From Candidatus Rubrivivax defluviihabitans (lineage in GTDB: Bacteria; Pseudomonadota; Gammaproteobacteria; Burkholderiales; Burkholderiaceae_C): a DNA stretch of 64,000 bases. The number at the start of each line of letters is the position of its first letter. The first letter of the stretch is position 1. This document shows, in pieces, positions 41,334-50,726 of the stretch. The position numbers were made by a program, and so were the translations under genes. A model generated the notes under the pieces. The model had not been told where the DNA came from. It did not search any database and was given only the letters and a program-made list of their open reading frames with translations. The stretch is from the NCBI GenBank assembly GCA_016709385.1, contig JADJMW010000004.1:62001-126000 (forward strand), given 5' to 3'.

Positions 41334-42263
41334 ATGCACCTGCTGATCCCGTTTGCGGCGCCGCTGGCCGAGGCCGGCCGCCACGCCCTGGCCACGCTGT
41401 CGCTGCCGCGCCTGCAGGCCCTGCTGGCGCGCCTGGGCGAGGTGGAGCGCGACGAGGGCGACGAATGGTGCCTGTCGCCGCCGCACGAACGCGCGCTGGC
41501 GCGCGCATTGGGGTGGCAGGGCGGCGCCGGTCTGCTGCCCTGGGCGGCGCGGCAAGCCGCCGCCACCGGCGTGGACGTGGGCGAACTGGCCTGGGGCCTG
41601 CTCACGCCCACGCACTGGCACCTGGGGACCGACCAGGTCAGCCTGCTCGACCCGGCGCGGCTGATGCTCGACGAAGCCACGTCGCGCGCGCTCTTCGACG
41701 CCATGCTGCCGCTGTTTACCGGCGAGGGCTTCGTGCTGCGCTGGGGCGCGCCGCTGCGCTGGTACGCCGCGCACGAGAGCCTGGCCGCGCTGGCCACCGC
41801 CTCGCTGGACCGTGTCATCGGCCGCAATGTCGATGCCTGGCTCGGCAGCGACCCGGCGGCGCGGCGCATCCGCCGTCTGCAGAGCGAGGTGCAGATGCTG
41901 CTGCACACGCACCCGCTGAATGCGGAGCGCGAGGCGCGCGGTCTGCTGCCGGTGAATTCGTTCTGGCTCAGCGGCTGTGGTGTCCTGCAGCGCAGCGCGG
42001 CCGAGCCGCCGCAGGTGGACGAACGCCTGCGCGCCCCGGCGCTGAACGACGACTGGGCGGCCTGGGCCCGCGCCTGGGAGACGCTGGACGAAGGGCCGCT
42101 GGCCGAGTTGCTGAAGCGGGCCGAGCAAGGCCGGCCGGTGCGGCTGACGCTGTGCGGCGAACGCAGCGGCGTCGCCTTCGAGGCCGCGCCCCAACGCTGG
42201 ACGCAGCGCCTGCGTTCGCTGTGGTCGGCGCCGCGCGTGCGCGACATCCTGGAGCCGCTGTGA
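41334..42263 (+). CDS. Conserved hypothetical protein upstream of recJ
   Basis: A 309-aa soluble protein of a Burkholderiales family (COG4255-like), sometimes labelled phosphoglycerate-mutase-related in annotations. I see no phosphatase/mutase catalytic motif here. Visible traits: MHLLIPFA start, a conserved LLTPTHWHLG segment (about 89-98), and RIRRLQSEVQMLLHTHPLN followed by PVNSFWLSGCG (about 180-220). The stop overlaps the recJ GTG start by four bases, so the two proteins are made together. This neighbour link is the only functional hint. Confidence 0.75.
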   Translation: MHLLIPFAAPLAEAGRHALATLSLPRLQALLARLGEVERDEGDEWCLSPPHERALARALGWQGGAGLLPWAARQAAATGVDVGELAWGLLTPTHWHLGTDQVSLLDPARLMLDEATSRALFDAMLPLFTGEGFVLRWGAPLRWYAAHESLAALATASLDRVIGRNVDAWLGSDPAARRIRRLQSEVQMLLHTHPLNAEREARGLLPVNSFWLSGCGVLQRSAAEPPQVDERLRAPALNDDWAAWARAWETLDEGPLAELLKRAEQGRPVRLTLCGERSGVAFEAAPQRWTQRLRSLWSAPRVRDILEPL

Positions 42264-43984
42264 TCCTGACCCCCCGCGACGTGCCGCCGCGCGTGAGCTT
42301 CGCGCTCGAACAGGCCGGCGTGCACCCGCTGCTGGCGCGACTGCTGGCCGCGCGCGGCGTGCGCCAGCCCGACGAACTCGACGACAGCCTGGGCCGGCTG
42401 CTGCCGCCCGAGACGCTGAAAGGCAATGCCGAAGCCGGCCGGTTGCTGGCCGACGCCATCGAGCGCAGGCAGCCCATCTGCATCGTCGCCGACTACGACT
42501 GCGATGGCGCCACCGCCTGCGCCGTGGCCTTGCGCGGCCTGAAACTGCTCGGCGCCGAGCCGGCGACTCTCGGCTACGTGGTGCCCGACCGCGTGGTGCA
42601 CGGCTACGGCCTCACGCCGACCATCGTCGACCTGGCGCTGGCGCAGTCCGGGCGGCCGAGGCCGGACGTGCTGGTGACGGTGGACAACGGCATCGCCAGC
42701 CTGGCCGGTGTGGCGCATGCGCGCGCGCTGGGCCTGCGCGTGTTGGTCACCGACCACCACCTGCCGGCGGTCGAAGACGGTGCGGTCACGCTGCCCGACG
42801 CCGACGTCATCGTCAACCCCAACCAGCCCGGCTGCACCTTCGAGAGCAAGGCCATCGCCGGCGTCGGCGTCATGTTCTACGTGCTGCTGGCCACGCGGGC
42901 CGAACTGCGCGCACGGGGCCACTGGGCCGGCGGCGGCCAGCCGCGGCTGGACACGTTGCTCGACCTGGTGGCACTGGGCACGGTGGCCGACGTGGTGAAG
43001 CTCGACGCCAACAACCGCCGCCTCGTCGCGCAGGGGCTCAAGCGCGTGCGCAGCGGCCGCCTGCAGCCGGGGCTGGCGGCGCTGTTCCACGCCGCGGGGC
43101 GCAAGGCCAGCCAGGCCGCGGCGTTCGACTTCGGTTTTGCTTTGGGCCCGCGCATCAACGCCGCGGGCCGCCTGGCCGACATGACGCTGGGCATCGAATG
43201 CCTGCTCACCGACGACCCGGCGCGCGCGGCGGCGCTGGCGGCGCAACTCGACGCCATCAACCGCGAGCGGCGCGAAGTGGAGGCCGGCATGCGCGAACTG
43301 GCCGAGGCCACGGTCGAGCGGCTGGCGCTGGACGACACGCCGCCGGCCGTGACGCTGTTCGACGAGAGCTTCCACGAAGGCGTGGTCGGCATCGTGGCCG
43401 GGCGCCTGAAGGACCGCCTGCACCGGCCGACTTTCGTCTTCGCGCGCGGCGCCGATGGCCGGCTGAAGGGCTCGGGCCGCTCGATTCCCGGTTTCCACCT
43501 GCGCGACGCGCTGGACCTGGTGGCCAAGCGCCACGTCGGGCTGCTGCTGCGCTTCGGCGGCCACGCCATGGCGGCCGGATGCACGCTGGGGGAGGGTGGC
43601 GTCGAGGTGTTCGACGCCGCGCTGCGCCGGGTGGCCGAGGAATGGCTCGACGCCGCGACGCTGACGCGCACGCTGCGCACCGACGGCCCGCTGGCGCTGG
43701 AGTGGTTCAACCCGCAGACCGCCGCCGTGCTGGACGCGCAGGTCTGGGGCCAGGGTTTCGAGGCGCCGCTGTTCTGCGACGAGGTGCAGGTGCTGCAGCA
43801 GCGGCTGGTGGGCGAAAAGCACCTCAAGCTCAGGCTGCGCCACCAGGGCACCGAGCGCGACGCCATCTGGTTCGGCCGCAGCGAGCCGCTGCCGGCCAGC
43901 GCCCGGCTGGCCTACCGGCTGAGCCTGGACGAATGGAACGGGCGCCAGCGGGTGCAGATGGTGGTCGAGGCCGAGGAGGGTTGA
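42260..43984 (+). CDS. recJ: Single-stranded-DNA 5'-3' exonuclease RecJ
   Basis: A 574-aa DHH-family nuclease acting in recombination and mismatch repair. DHH motifs: VADYDCDGATA (about 76-86), VTVDNGIAS, VTDHHLP (about 164-170) and GTVADVV; the DHHA1 part has FGGHAMAAG (about 432-440). The C-terminal OB-like domain ends the protein. The start is GTG 42260, overlapping the preceding stop as GTGA. Length is normal. Confidence 0.93.
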   Translation: MILTPRDVPPRVSFALEQAGVHPLLARLLAARGVRQPDELDDSLGRLLPPETLKGNAEAGRLLADAIERRQPICIVADYDCDGATACAVALRGLKLLGAEPATLGYVVPDRVVHGYGLTPTIVDLALAQSGRPRPDVLVTVDNGIASLAGVAHARALGLRVLVTDHHLPAVEDGAVTLPDADVIVNPNQPGCTFESKAIAGVGVMFYVLLATRAELRARGHWAGGGQPRLDTLLDLVALGTVADVVKLDANNRRLVAQGLKRVRSGRLQPGLAALFHAAGRKASQAAAFDFGFALGPRINAAGRLADMTLGIECLLTDDPARAAALAAQLDAINRERREVEAGMRELAEATVERLALDDTPPAVTLFDESFHEGVVGIVAGRLKDRLHRPTFVFARGADGRLKGSGRSIPGFHLRDALDLVAKRHVGLLLRFGGHAMAAGCTLGEGGVEVFDAALRRVAEEWLDAATLTRTLRTDGPLALEWFNPQTAAVLDAQVWGQGFEAPLFCDEVQVLQQRLVGEKHLKLRLRHQGTERDAIWFGRSEPLPASARLAYRLSLDEWNGRQRVQMVVEAEEG

Positions 43985-44092
43985 CGCGGCAGAGGCCGGG
44001 GCCTATCCCTGCGCGCCGGCCTGCGGTTCGTTGGTGGCTGCGATGACCCCGCGCCCAGCGGGTTTGGTCCAGCCGCTGCACCATCCCGCACC

Positions 44093-45214
44093 ATGAAACT
44101 CGTGAATCGCGTTTGCAGCTTGATCCTGGCGGCCCTGGCCGCACCCCTGGGCCTGGTCGGAACGGCCCAGGCGCTGGAACTCAAGCCCGTCACCGTGGCC
44201 CAGGGCCTGGAACATCCCTGGGGCCTGGCTTTCCTGCCCGACGGGCGTTTGCTCGTGACCGAGCGCGAAGGCCGCTTGCGCATCGTCGAGCCCGGCGGCC
44301 GCATCTCGGCGCCGCTCGCCGGGCTGCCGCCCATCTCGGTGGGCAACCAGTGCGGCCTGCTCGACGTGGTGGTCGATCCGCGCTTCGCCGACAACCAGCG
44401 CATCTTCTTCAGCTTTGCCGAGCCGGCCGCCGGCGGCGGGGGCAACAGCACCGCGGTGGCCAGCGCGCGTCTGGTGGGCGACGCGCTGGTGGACGTGCGC
44501 ACCATTTTCAGCCAGGCACCGAAGATCCGCAGCCAGCACCATTGCGGCTCGCGCATCGTCATGGCCCGCGACGGCCGGCTGTGGGTGGGCCTGGGCGACC
44601 GCTTCGGCGCCAAGGACGAGGCGCAGAACCCGGCCAACCATATCGGCAAGGTCGTGCGCATCGAAGCCGACGGCCGTGTGCCGCCCGACAACCCCTTCGT
44701 CGGCCGGGCGGGTGTCGCGCCCGAAGTCTGGAGCCTGGGCCACCGCAATATCCAGGGCGCGGCGCTGCACCCGGCGACGGGGCAGCTGTGGGCCACCGAA
44801 CACGGCCCGCAGGGCGGCGACGAGCTGAATATCGTGCAGGCCGGGCGCAACCACGGCTGGCCGCTGGTGACCCAGGGCCGCAACTACGGCACCGGCACGC
44901 GCATCGGCGACGAAGGCCCGAAACCCGGCTTCGAGGAACCCATCCGCAGCTGGCGGCCCACCTCGGTGGCGCCCAGCGGCCTGGCCTTCCTGACCAGCGA
45001 GCGCTACCCGGGCTGGCAGGGCAGCCTGTTCATGGGCACGCTGCGCGGCCAGGCGCTGCTGCGCCTGACGCTCGACGGTGACCGCGTCACCGGCGAGGAG
45101 CGCCTGCTCGCCGACCTGGGCGAACGGTACCGCGACGTGCGCCAGGGGCCCGACGGCTGGCTCTACGTGCTGACCGACAGCCGCAACGGGCGCATCCTGC
45201 GACTGGAACGCTGA
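44093..45214 (+). CDS. PQQ-dependent soluble aldose sugar dehydrogenase (YliI/Asd type)
   Basis: A 373-aa periplasmic six-bladed propeller protein with a signal peptide (cleavage near GTAQA, about 27). Family motifs: HPWGLAFLPDGRLLVTER, GLLDVVVDPRFADN, the catalytic-region HHCGSRIV (about 143-150), GLGDR, ENxxDP-like segments and TEHGPQGGDELN (about 241-252). It oxidises aldose sugars with PQQ and calcium. No PQQ synthesis genes are in the window. It stands alone between recJ and a sensor kinase gene. Confidence 0.87.
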   Translation: MKLVNRVCSLILAALAAPLGLVGTAQALELKPVTVAQGLEHPWGLAFLPDGRLLVTEREGRLRIVEPGGRISAPLAGLPPISVGNQCGLLDVVVDPRFADNQRIFFSFAEPAAGGGGNSTAVASARLVGDALVDVRTIFSQAPKIRSQHHCGSRIVMARDGRLWVGLGDRFGAKDEAQNPANHIGKVVRIEADGRVPPDNPFVGRAGVAPEVWSLGHRNIQGAALHPATGQLWATEHGPQGGDELNIVQAGRNHGWPLVTQGRNYGTGTRIGDEGPKPGFEEPIRSWRPTSVAPSGLAFLTSERYPGWQGSLFMGTLRGQALLRLTLDGDRVTGEERLLADLGERYRDVRQGPDGWLYVLTDSRNGRILRLER

Positions 45215-45371
45215 CCGATCCCTGGGTGCCGGCCAAGACGGCCGCCGCCGGACCGAATTGCCGTTCAAGGCCCGACATGGGCTACAGTGGATCGCGCTGC
45301 CACGCTTGCCTCGGCGGCGCGTGGCGCACGGCCGGCCCGGCGCCAACCCTTGGAGAGGCCACTGACCCGGG

Positions 45372-47672
45372 ATGTCGAGTGCTGATCGCCTTCACGAGCC
45401 GAAGTCCTGGCGACTCGGCACCGGCTTGCTGGCCTTGCTGGCCATCTGCCTGGTGCCGGCCGTGGCCGGCGCCGCACTCTACCTGAGCCACCTGCGCGAC
45501 ACGGCCTTGCGCGACGCCTATCGCGCGGCCGATCTGGTGGCCATCGGCACCAGCGACCGGCTGCGCTGGCTGCTGCAGGACGCCGAGGCGATGCTGGCGT
45601 CGATGGCCGCCAGGCCGCTGGTGCGCTCGGCCGACCCCACCGCCTGCGACCCGCTCCTGGCGGAATTCCGCACCATCAGCCCGGCCTTCAAGACGTTGGC
45701 GCTGCGCCTGACCGATGGCCGCTCGCTGTGCTCGGAGTTGCCGCAGCCGCCTTCGCAGCAGAGCGTGGCGGCCGCGCCGTGGTTCCAGGCCGCCGTCCGC
45801 CAGCCCGGTTTTCATGTGTCGGACGGGCACCTGGGCAACGTGCAGAACGAGTGGACGGTGCGCTTGACCTACCCCGTGAAGGACGCGTCGGGCCAGACCG
45901 TGGCGCTGCTGATCACGCCGCTGGACCTGCGGCAGTTGCAGGAGCGCCTGTTCGCGCAGTTGCCGGCCAGCAACCTGGGGGCCGTCGTGGACGCGGCGAA
46001 CCGGGTGCTGGTCCGGTCCACCCTGCAGGGCGAACGCGCCGGAAAGCCGGCGGTCGAGAACGTGTCCCGGGGCATCGATGCGTTGCGCCGGGAGGCGCGC
46101 GCTGCCGGCGTCTCCGCGCCGGCGTCGCTGCAGTTCCCCGGCGTCGGCATCGACGGCGTGCGGCGGCTTTTCGTGATCCGCACGGTACCGATGAGCGGCT
46201 GGGTGGCGGTTTCCGGGGTGCCCGAGGACGAGACGCTGCGTGACTACCGCGCCACCCGCAATCGCAGCCTGGCGCTCATCCTGGTGGTCTTGCTCGCCGC
46301 CGGCCTGGCGGCCTGGCGCGTCAGCCGCGGCATCCGGTTGCCGATCCTGGGCCTGGCCGCGGCGGCGCGGTCGGTGGCGCGGGGCGACCTGGCGCCGCGC
46401 GCGCCGGATGCCGGCCCGACCGAGATCCGCGATGTCGCGCGCGAATTCAACAGCATGGTCGTCGCCACCGCCGAAGCCCGCGAGCGCCTGCGCACCAGCG
46501 AGCGCGAGTACCGGACCCTGCTGCAGAACCTGCCGGTGGCCGTGGTGTCGCACGCCAGCGACGGTGCGGTGGAGCTCTTCAACGACCGCGCCTGCGCGCT
46601 GCTGCGCATGACGCCGGAGCAGATGCGCGGCACCGCGGCCGACTCGCCGGTCTGGCACTTCGTCGATGCGCAGGGCGAGCGGGTGCAGCCGTGCGACTAC
46701 CCCGTGGCGCAGTTGCTGCGCACGCACCAGCCGCTGTCGCCGCAGATCTTCGGTATCGTGGCCGGCGACGCCGCGGCAGCGCATACCTGGGTGCTGGTCA
46801 ACGGTTATCCGCAACTCGCAGGCGACGGCCGGCTGTTGCATGCCGTGGTGGCCTTCGTCGATATCAGCGCCCAGCACGAGGCCGAGCAGCTGCGCCTGGC
46901 CAAGGAATCCGCCGAGGCGGCAAGCCAGGCGAAGTCCGACTTCCTGTCGCGCCTGAGCCATGAGTTGCGGACCCCGTTGAATGCGATCATCGGCTTTTCG
47001 CAGCTGATCCAGATGGACCCGCAACTGCCGGCCGAGCGGCGGGCGCAATTGGGCCATGTGCTGAGCGCCGGGGAGCACCTGCTGTCGCTGATCAACCAGA
47101 TCCTGGACATCAGCAGCATCGAGTCGGGCGCGCAGAAGGTGGCCACGCAGGCGGTGCCGCTGGCCCCCTTGCTCGAGACCTGCGTCGCGATCTGCCGCCC
47201 GCTGGCGCAGGCCGGCGCGGTGGCGCTGGAAGTCGCAAGGCCGCTGCCGGGCGAGCCGGACCCGGCCGCGGTGCAGGTGCAGGCCGACCCGACGCGGTTG
47301 CGCCAGGTGGTGATGAACCTGCTGTCCAATGCGGTCAAGTACAACCGGCCGCAGGGCAGCGTGCGCCTGGCGGTGCGGCAAGACGGGGCCGGCGGTGAAG
47401 GCCCCGGCGTGCATGTCGACATCACCGACTCCGGCATCGGCCTCGCTCCGGCGCAACTGGAGCGGCTGTTCGAACCCTTCAACCGCGTCGGTGCAGAACG
47501 CACCGGCGTCGAGGGTCACGGACTCGGGCTGGCGCATTCGCGTGCGCTGGCGCGTTCGATGGGCGGCGAGATCACCGTCAGCAGCCAGCCCGGCCAGGGC
47601 TCGTGCTTCACGCTGCACCTGCAGCGCGCGGGCCACCCGGCGGCCGCCTCTCGGCCCGGCCGCGTGAACTGA
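45372..47672 (+). CDS. Membrane sensor histidine kinase with periplasmic Cache-like domain, HAMP and PAS
   Basis: A 766-aa kinase. TM1 is about 17-38 and TM2 about 299-316; between them is a 260-residue periplasmic domain resembling double Cache (DGRSLCSEL, PWFQAAVR and VSDGHLG segments). HAMP (about 317-370) and PAS (about 385-505) precede HisKA with SHELRTPLN (His about 530). HATPase_c has NAVKYN, ITDSGIGL and GHGLGLAHS. It has no receiver and no adjacent response regulator, so its partner is elsewhere. The kinase core matches that of the hybrid kinase at 1551-4262 (EHLLSLINxxLD, LFEPFNRxGAE). The MFS gene starts one base after its stop, suggesting an operon. Confidence 0.87.
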   Translation: MSSADRLHEPKSWRLGTGLLALLAICLVPAVAGAALYLSHLRDTALRDAYRAADLVAIGTSDRLRWLLQDAEAMLASMAARPLVRSADPTACDPLLAEFRTISPAFKTLALRLTDGRSLCSELPQPPSQQSVAAAPWFQAAVRQPGFHVSDGHLGNVQNEWTVRLTYPVKDASGQTVALLITPLDLRQLQERLFAQLPASNLGAVVDAANRVLVRSTLQGERAGKPAVENVSRGIDALRREARAAGVSAPASLQFPGVGIDGVRRLFVIRTVPMSGWVAVSGVPEDETLRDYRATRNRSLALILVVLLAAGLAAWRVSRGIRLPILGLAAAARSVARGDLAPRAPDAGPTEIRDVAREFNSMVVATAEARERLRTSEREYRTLLQNLPVAVVSHASDGAVELFNDRACALLRMTPEQMRGTAADSPVWHFVDAQGERVQPCDYPVAQLLRTHQPLSPQIFGIVAGDAAAAHTWVLVNGYPQLAGDGRLLHAVVAFVDISAQHEAEQLRLAKESAEAASQAKSDFLSRLSHELRTPLNAIIGFSQLIQMDPQLPAERRAQLGHVLSAGEHLLSLINQILDISSIESGAQKVATQAVPLAPLLETCVAICRPLAQAGAVALEVARPLPGEPDPAAVQVQADPTRLRQVVMNLLSNAVKYNRPQGSVRLAVRQDGAGGEGPGVHVDITDSGIGLAPAQLERLFEPFNRVGAERTGVEGHGLGLAHSRALARSMGGEITVSSQPGQGSCFTLHLQRAGHPAAASRPGRVN

Positions 47673-47673
47673 C

Positions 47674-48852
47674 ATGGCAGGGCCGCGACCAGTGGCGCTG
47701 CTGCTCAATCTGGGCCACGCCATCGACCACATGTTCCTGCTCATCTTCGCCACCGCGGTGGGCGCGATCGCGGCCGAGTTCGGCTTCGCGCGCTGGGAGG
47801 ACTTGATGCCCTATGGCGTGGGCGCTTTCGCCATGTTCGGTCTGGGCTCGCTGCCCTCGGGTCGTCTGGGCGACCTGTGGGGGCGGCGCCGCATGATGCT
47901 GCTGTTCTTCTTCGGCATCGGTGCCTCGGCGCTGCTGGCCGCCGTCACGCGCAGCGCCTGGGAACTGGCCGCCGCGCTCACGCTGCTGGGCGCGTTTGCC
48001 TCGATCTACCACCCGGTGGGCATTCCGATGCTGCTGCAGAGCGCGCCCAACCCCGGCGCGGTGATCGGCGTCAACGGCCTGGCCGGCAACCTGGGCATCG
48101 CCGTGGCCGCGCTGAGCACCGGCTTCATGGTGCAGTGGTTCGGCTGGCGCGCGGCCTTCGCGGTGCCGGGGCTGCTGGCCATCGGCGCCGGCTGGCTGTT
48201 CGCGCGCCACTGCCCGCCGGAGACCGAGGCACCTGCCCGGCGCAGCACCAAGGCGCGGGTGACGCTGACGCCGGCGCTGATGGCGCGCGTGTTCGCGGTC
48301 ATGACCGGGGCCTCGGTCACCGTCGGCCTGCTCTTCAACTTCAGCACCAACGGCAACGCGCAATTGCTGGCCGAGCGCTTTCGCGGCGTCGTCGAGAACC
48401 CGGCGCTGCTGGGGGCGATGCTGGCCGCCGTCTACGCCGTGGCCTCGCTGGCGCAGGTGGTGGTGGGCCGGCTCATCGACCGCCTGCCGCTCAAACCCTT
48501 GTACCTGTTCATGGCGCTGATGCCGATGCCGCTGCTGGCGCTGGCCGCGCAGGCGCAGGGCTGGTGGTTGCTGGTGCTGCTGCTGGGGGTGATGGTCTTC
48601 ATCTTCGGCTCGATCCCTTTCACCGACGCGATGATCGTGCGCTATGTCGACGACCGCATCCGCTCGCGCGTGGCCGGGGCGCGGCTGACGGTGTCCATCG
48701 GCATCAGTTCGCTGGCGGTGTGGCTGCTCGGGCCGCTGGTCAAGGCGTCGAGTTTCGGCACGCTGCTGTGGGGCATGGCGCTGGTGGCCGCCTGCACCGC
48801 CGTGGTCGTGGCCTGGCTGCCGGGCGAGAAAGAGCTTGGACCGGCGCCCTAG
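47674..48852 (+). CDS. MFS transporter
   Basis: A 392-aa carrier with about twelve hydrophobic segments. The loop 2-3 signature GRLGDLWGRRRMML is intact, and DHMFLLIF in the first helix and FASIYHPVGIPML in helix 4-5 resemble the FsR/fosmidomycin-resistance and nitrate-type branch. The substrate is unknown. It begins one base after the sensor kinase stop, so the kinase may control or sense its substrate; that is inference. It overlaps the convergent patatin gene stop by four bases. Confidence 0.85.
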   Translation: MAGPRPVALLLNLGHAIDHMFLLIFATAVGAIAAEFGFARWEDLMPYGVGAFAMFGLGSLPSGRLGDLWGRRRMMLLFFFGIGASALLAAVTRSAWELAAALTLLGAFASIYHPVGIPMLLQSAPNPGAVIGVNGLAGNLGIAVAALSTGFMVQWFGWRAAFAVPGLLAIGAGWLFARHCPPETEAPARRSTKARVTLTPALMARVFAVMTGASVTVGLLFNFSTNGNAQLLAERFRGVVENPALLGAMLAAVYAVASLAQVVVGRLIDRLPLKPLYLFMALMPMPLLALAAQAQGWWLLVLLLGVMVFIFGSIPFTDAMIVRYVDDRIRSRVAGARLTVSIGISSLAVWLLGPLVKASSFGTLLWGMALVAACTAVVVAWLPGEKELGPAP

Positions 48853-49952
48853 CCCGGCGCGCGCCGCGGCGCCGCTGCCGCATGCGGGCGCCCATTGAGC
48901 ACGTCGCCGCCCAGGTAGTCGGCCACCAGGTCGACCGTGCCGTGCCGCCCCAGGTGGGTGAAGTGGTCGGTCAGCCAGGTATCGGCCGCCGCGTGGCCGG
49001 CACGGTGCAGCTCCAGCAGGCGGTGCCAGGCCGGATAGAGCAGGCCGGCGGAGGCCAGCGCGTCGAGCTTCTCGCCGCCTTCGATGCGGTGCACGCGCAG
49101 CGCGGCGGCCTTGCGGAACAGCGGTTCGTGGAAGGGGCGGTCGGCCAGGCCTTCGTCGTGGATCAGCTTGCGCAGGATGGCCAGCGAGCGCAGTTCCTTG
49201 ACCAGGCTGCCGTGGAAAGTGATCTCGTTGATGCGGTCCAGCACCGCGGCGCCGCCCAGCGGCACTTCGCTGCGGGCGCTGGGGTGCACCTGCACCAGCA
49301 TCAGGTCCAGCGTGGGGGTCTCGGCGAGCAGCGGCAGCAGCGCGGGGTTGCCCATGTAGCCGCCGTCCCAGTAGGCCTCGCCGTCCACTTCGACGGCGGG
49401 GAAGAGCGTGGGCAGGCAGGCCGATGCGAGCACGGCCTCGATGCCGAGTTCGGCCCGGCGCCAGACGCGCTGGCGGCCGCTGCGCACGTGCGTGGCCGCG
49501 ACGAAGAGCTTGAGGTCGCGGCAGCCGCGCACGGCGTCGAAATCGACGGTGTCGCGCAGGATGGCATGCAAGGGGTTGTGCACGGCGGGGTCGGCGTGCA
49601 CCGGTGCGAGCAGGGTGCTGGCCATGTCCCAGGCCATCTGCATCGGACTGGGCACGGCACCGGGCGCGCCGGCAGCCTGACCCCAGCCCAGCCAGGCATC
49701 GACCCAGTTGCCCAAGCGCAGGCCTTCGGCCACCCGCGACCAGAAGTTGCGCAAGGCCTCGCGGGCGCCGCGGCGGCCGTCGGTGGCCCAGCCCGAAGCC
49801 AGCGCCACGGCATTCATGGCGCCGGCGCTGGTGCCGCTGATGGCCGCGAGCTGCAGCCGCTCGTCTTCGAGCAGGCGGTCGAGAACGCCCCAGGTGAAGG
49901 CACCCTGGGTGCCACCGCCCTGTAGGGCGAGGTCGAGACGGCGCGGGGTCAT
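48849..49952 (-). CDS. Patatin-like phospholipase
   Basis: A 367-aa serine lipid acyl hydrolase. Visible: the oxyanion loop GGGTQG (about 10-15), the nucleophile elbow GTSAG (about 37-41, Ser about 39) and the dyad Asp in DGGYMGN (about 196-202). No signal peptide is present. This group often carries a DUF3734 C-terminal region, consistent with the tail here (about 240-350). The start is ATG 49952 directly before the patatin fold; a further upstream ATG at 50015 adds an unrelated leader. Confidence 0.87.
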   Translation of the reverse strand: MTPRRLDLALQGGGTQGAFTWGVLDRLLEDERLQLAAISGTSAGAMNAVALASGWATDGRRGAREALRNFWSRVAEGLRLGNWVDAWLGWGQAAGAPGAVPSPMQMAWDMASTLLAPVHADPAVHNPLHAILRDTVDFDAVRGCRDLKLFVAATHVRSGRQRVWRRAELGIEAVLASACLPTLFPAVEVDGEAYWDGGYMGNPALLPLLAETPTLDLMLVQVHPSARSEVPLGGAAVLDRINEITFHGSLVKELRSLAILRKLIHDEGLADRPFHEPLFRKAAALRVHRIEGGEKLDALASAGLLYPAWHRLLELHRAGHAAADTWLTDHFTHLGRHGTVDLVADYLGGDVLNGRPHAAAAPRRAPG

Positions 49953-50058
49953 GGGCTTGAAGGGGTCGGATGCAGGGTCGGCTCCAGGGGAGGCTACCGC
50001 GAGGCGCAGCGGCAACGGGTCGCGATGCGCGGTGGCCTGCGTTGAATTCGCGCCTTGG

Positions 50059-50691
50059 CTACAGCCCCATCGACGGCCGCAGCGCCATGGCCGCGCGCCA
50101 GCGCTGCAGGTGCGGGTGTTCGTCGCCGGCCTTGACCTTGATGACGCGGGCGAAGTCCACCGCCACCACGGCCGTGATGTCGGCCACGCTGAAGCGGCCG
50201 GTGGCGACGAAGCCGCGGCCAGCCAGGCGTTCGTTCAAGGTGGCGAAGAACTGCCTTGCGCGCGCCACTCCACGTGCCGCCAGTTCGGGAATCTGCTCGT
50301 AGTCCACCGCGCCGGGCAGCGCCCGGTGGGCCATGGCCGGCGAGCTGTTGCGCAGGGCCTCGGCAATGGCCAGCAGGCCCTCGAATTCCACGCGCCAGTT
50401 CCAGCTCGCGATCTCGGCCTTCTCGGCGGGCGTGGTGCCCAGCAGCGCCGGCTCGGGGAAGCGGGCTTCCAGCCAGGCCGTGATGGCGGCGTTGTCGGTG
50501 AGCACCAGGCCTTCGTCGGTGCGCAGCGCGGGCACGGTGCATTGCGGGTTGACCTGGCGGTAGGCCGCGCCGAGCTGCTCGCCGCTGCGCAGGTCGACGG
50601 GCACCGTTTCGTGCGCCACGCCCTTTTCGGCCAGCAGGATGCGCGCGCGGCGCGGACTCGGCGCGGTGGCGCAGTCGTACAAGGTGATCAT
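50059..50691 (-). CDS. Glutathione S-transferase
   Basis: A 210-aa GST: thioredoxin-like N-domain (about 1-78) with SPRRARILLAEKG, NPQCTVPAL (cis-Pro) and TDNAAITAWLE (glutathione gamma-Glu binding), and an all-helical C-domain with FSVADITAVVAVDF (N-capping motif). It belongs to a broad cytosolic group; the substrate is unknown. It lies 35 bases downstream of the YghU-like gene on the same strand, so the two are probably co-transcribed. Confidence 0.87.
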   Translation of the reverse strand: MITLYDCATAPSPRRARILLAEKGVAHETVPVDLRSGEQLGAAYRQVNPQCTVPALRTDEGLVLTDNAAITAWLEARFPEPALLGTTPAEKAEIASWNWRVEFEGLLAIAEALRNSSPAMAHRALPGAVDYEQIPELAARGVARARQFFATLNERLAGRGFVATGRFSVADITAVVAVDFARVIKVKAGDEHPHLQRWRAAMALRPSMGL

Positions 50692-50726
50692 GGTCGAGGC
50701 TCTCGTCGTGCGGTGCGCTGCGGGCT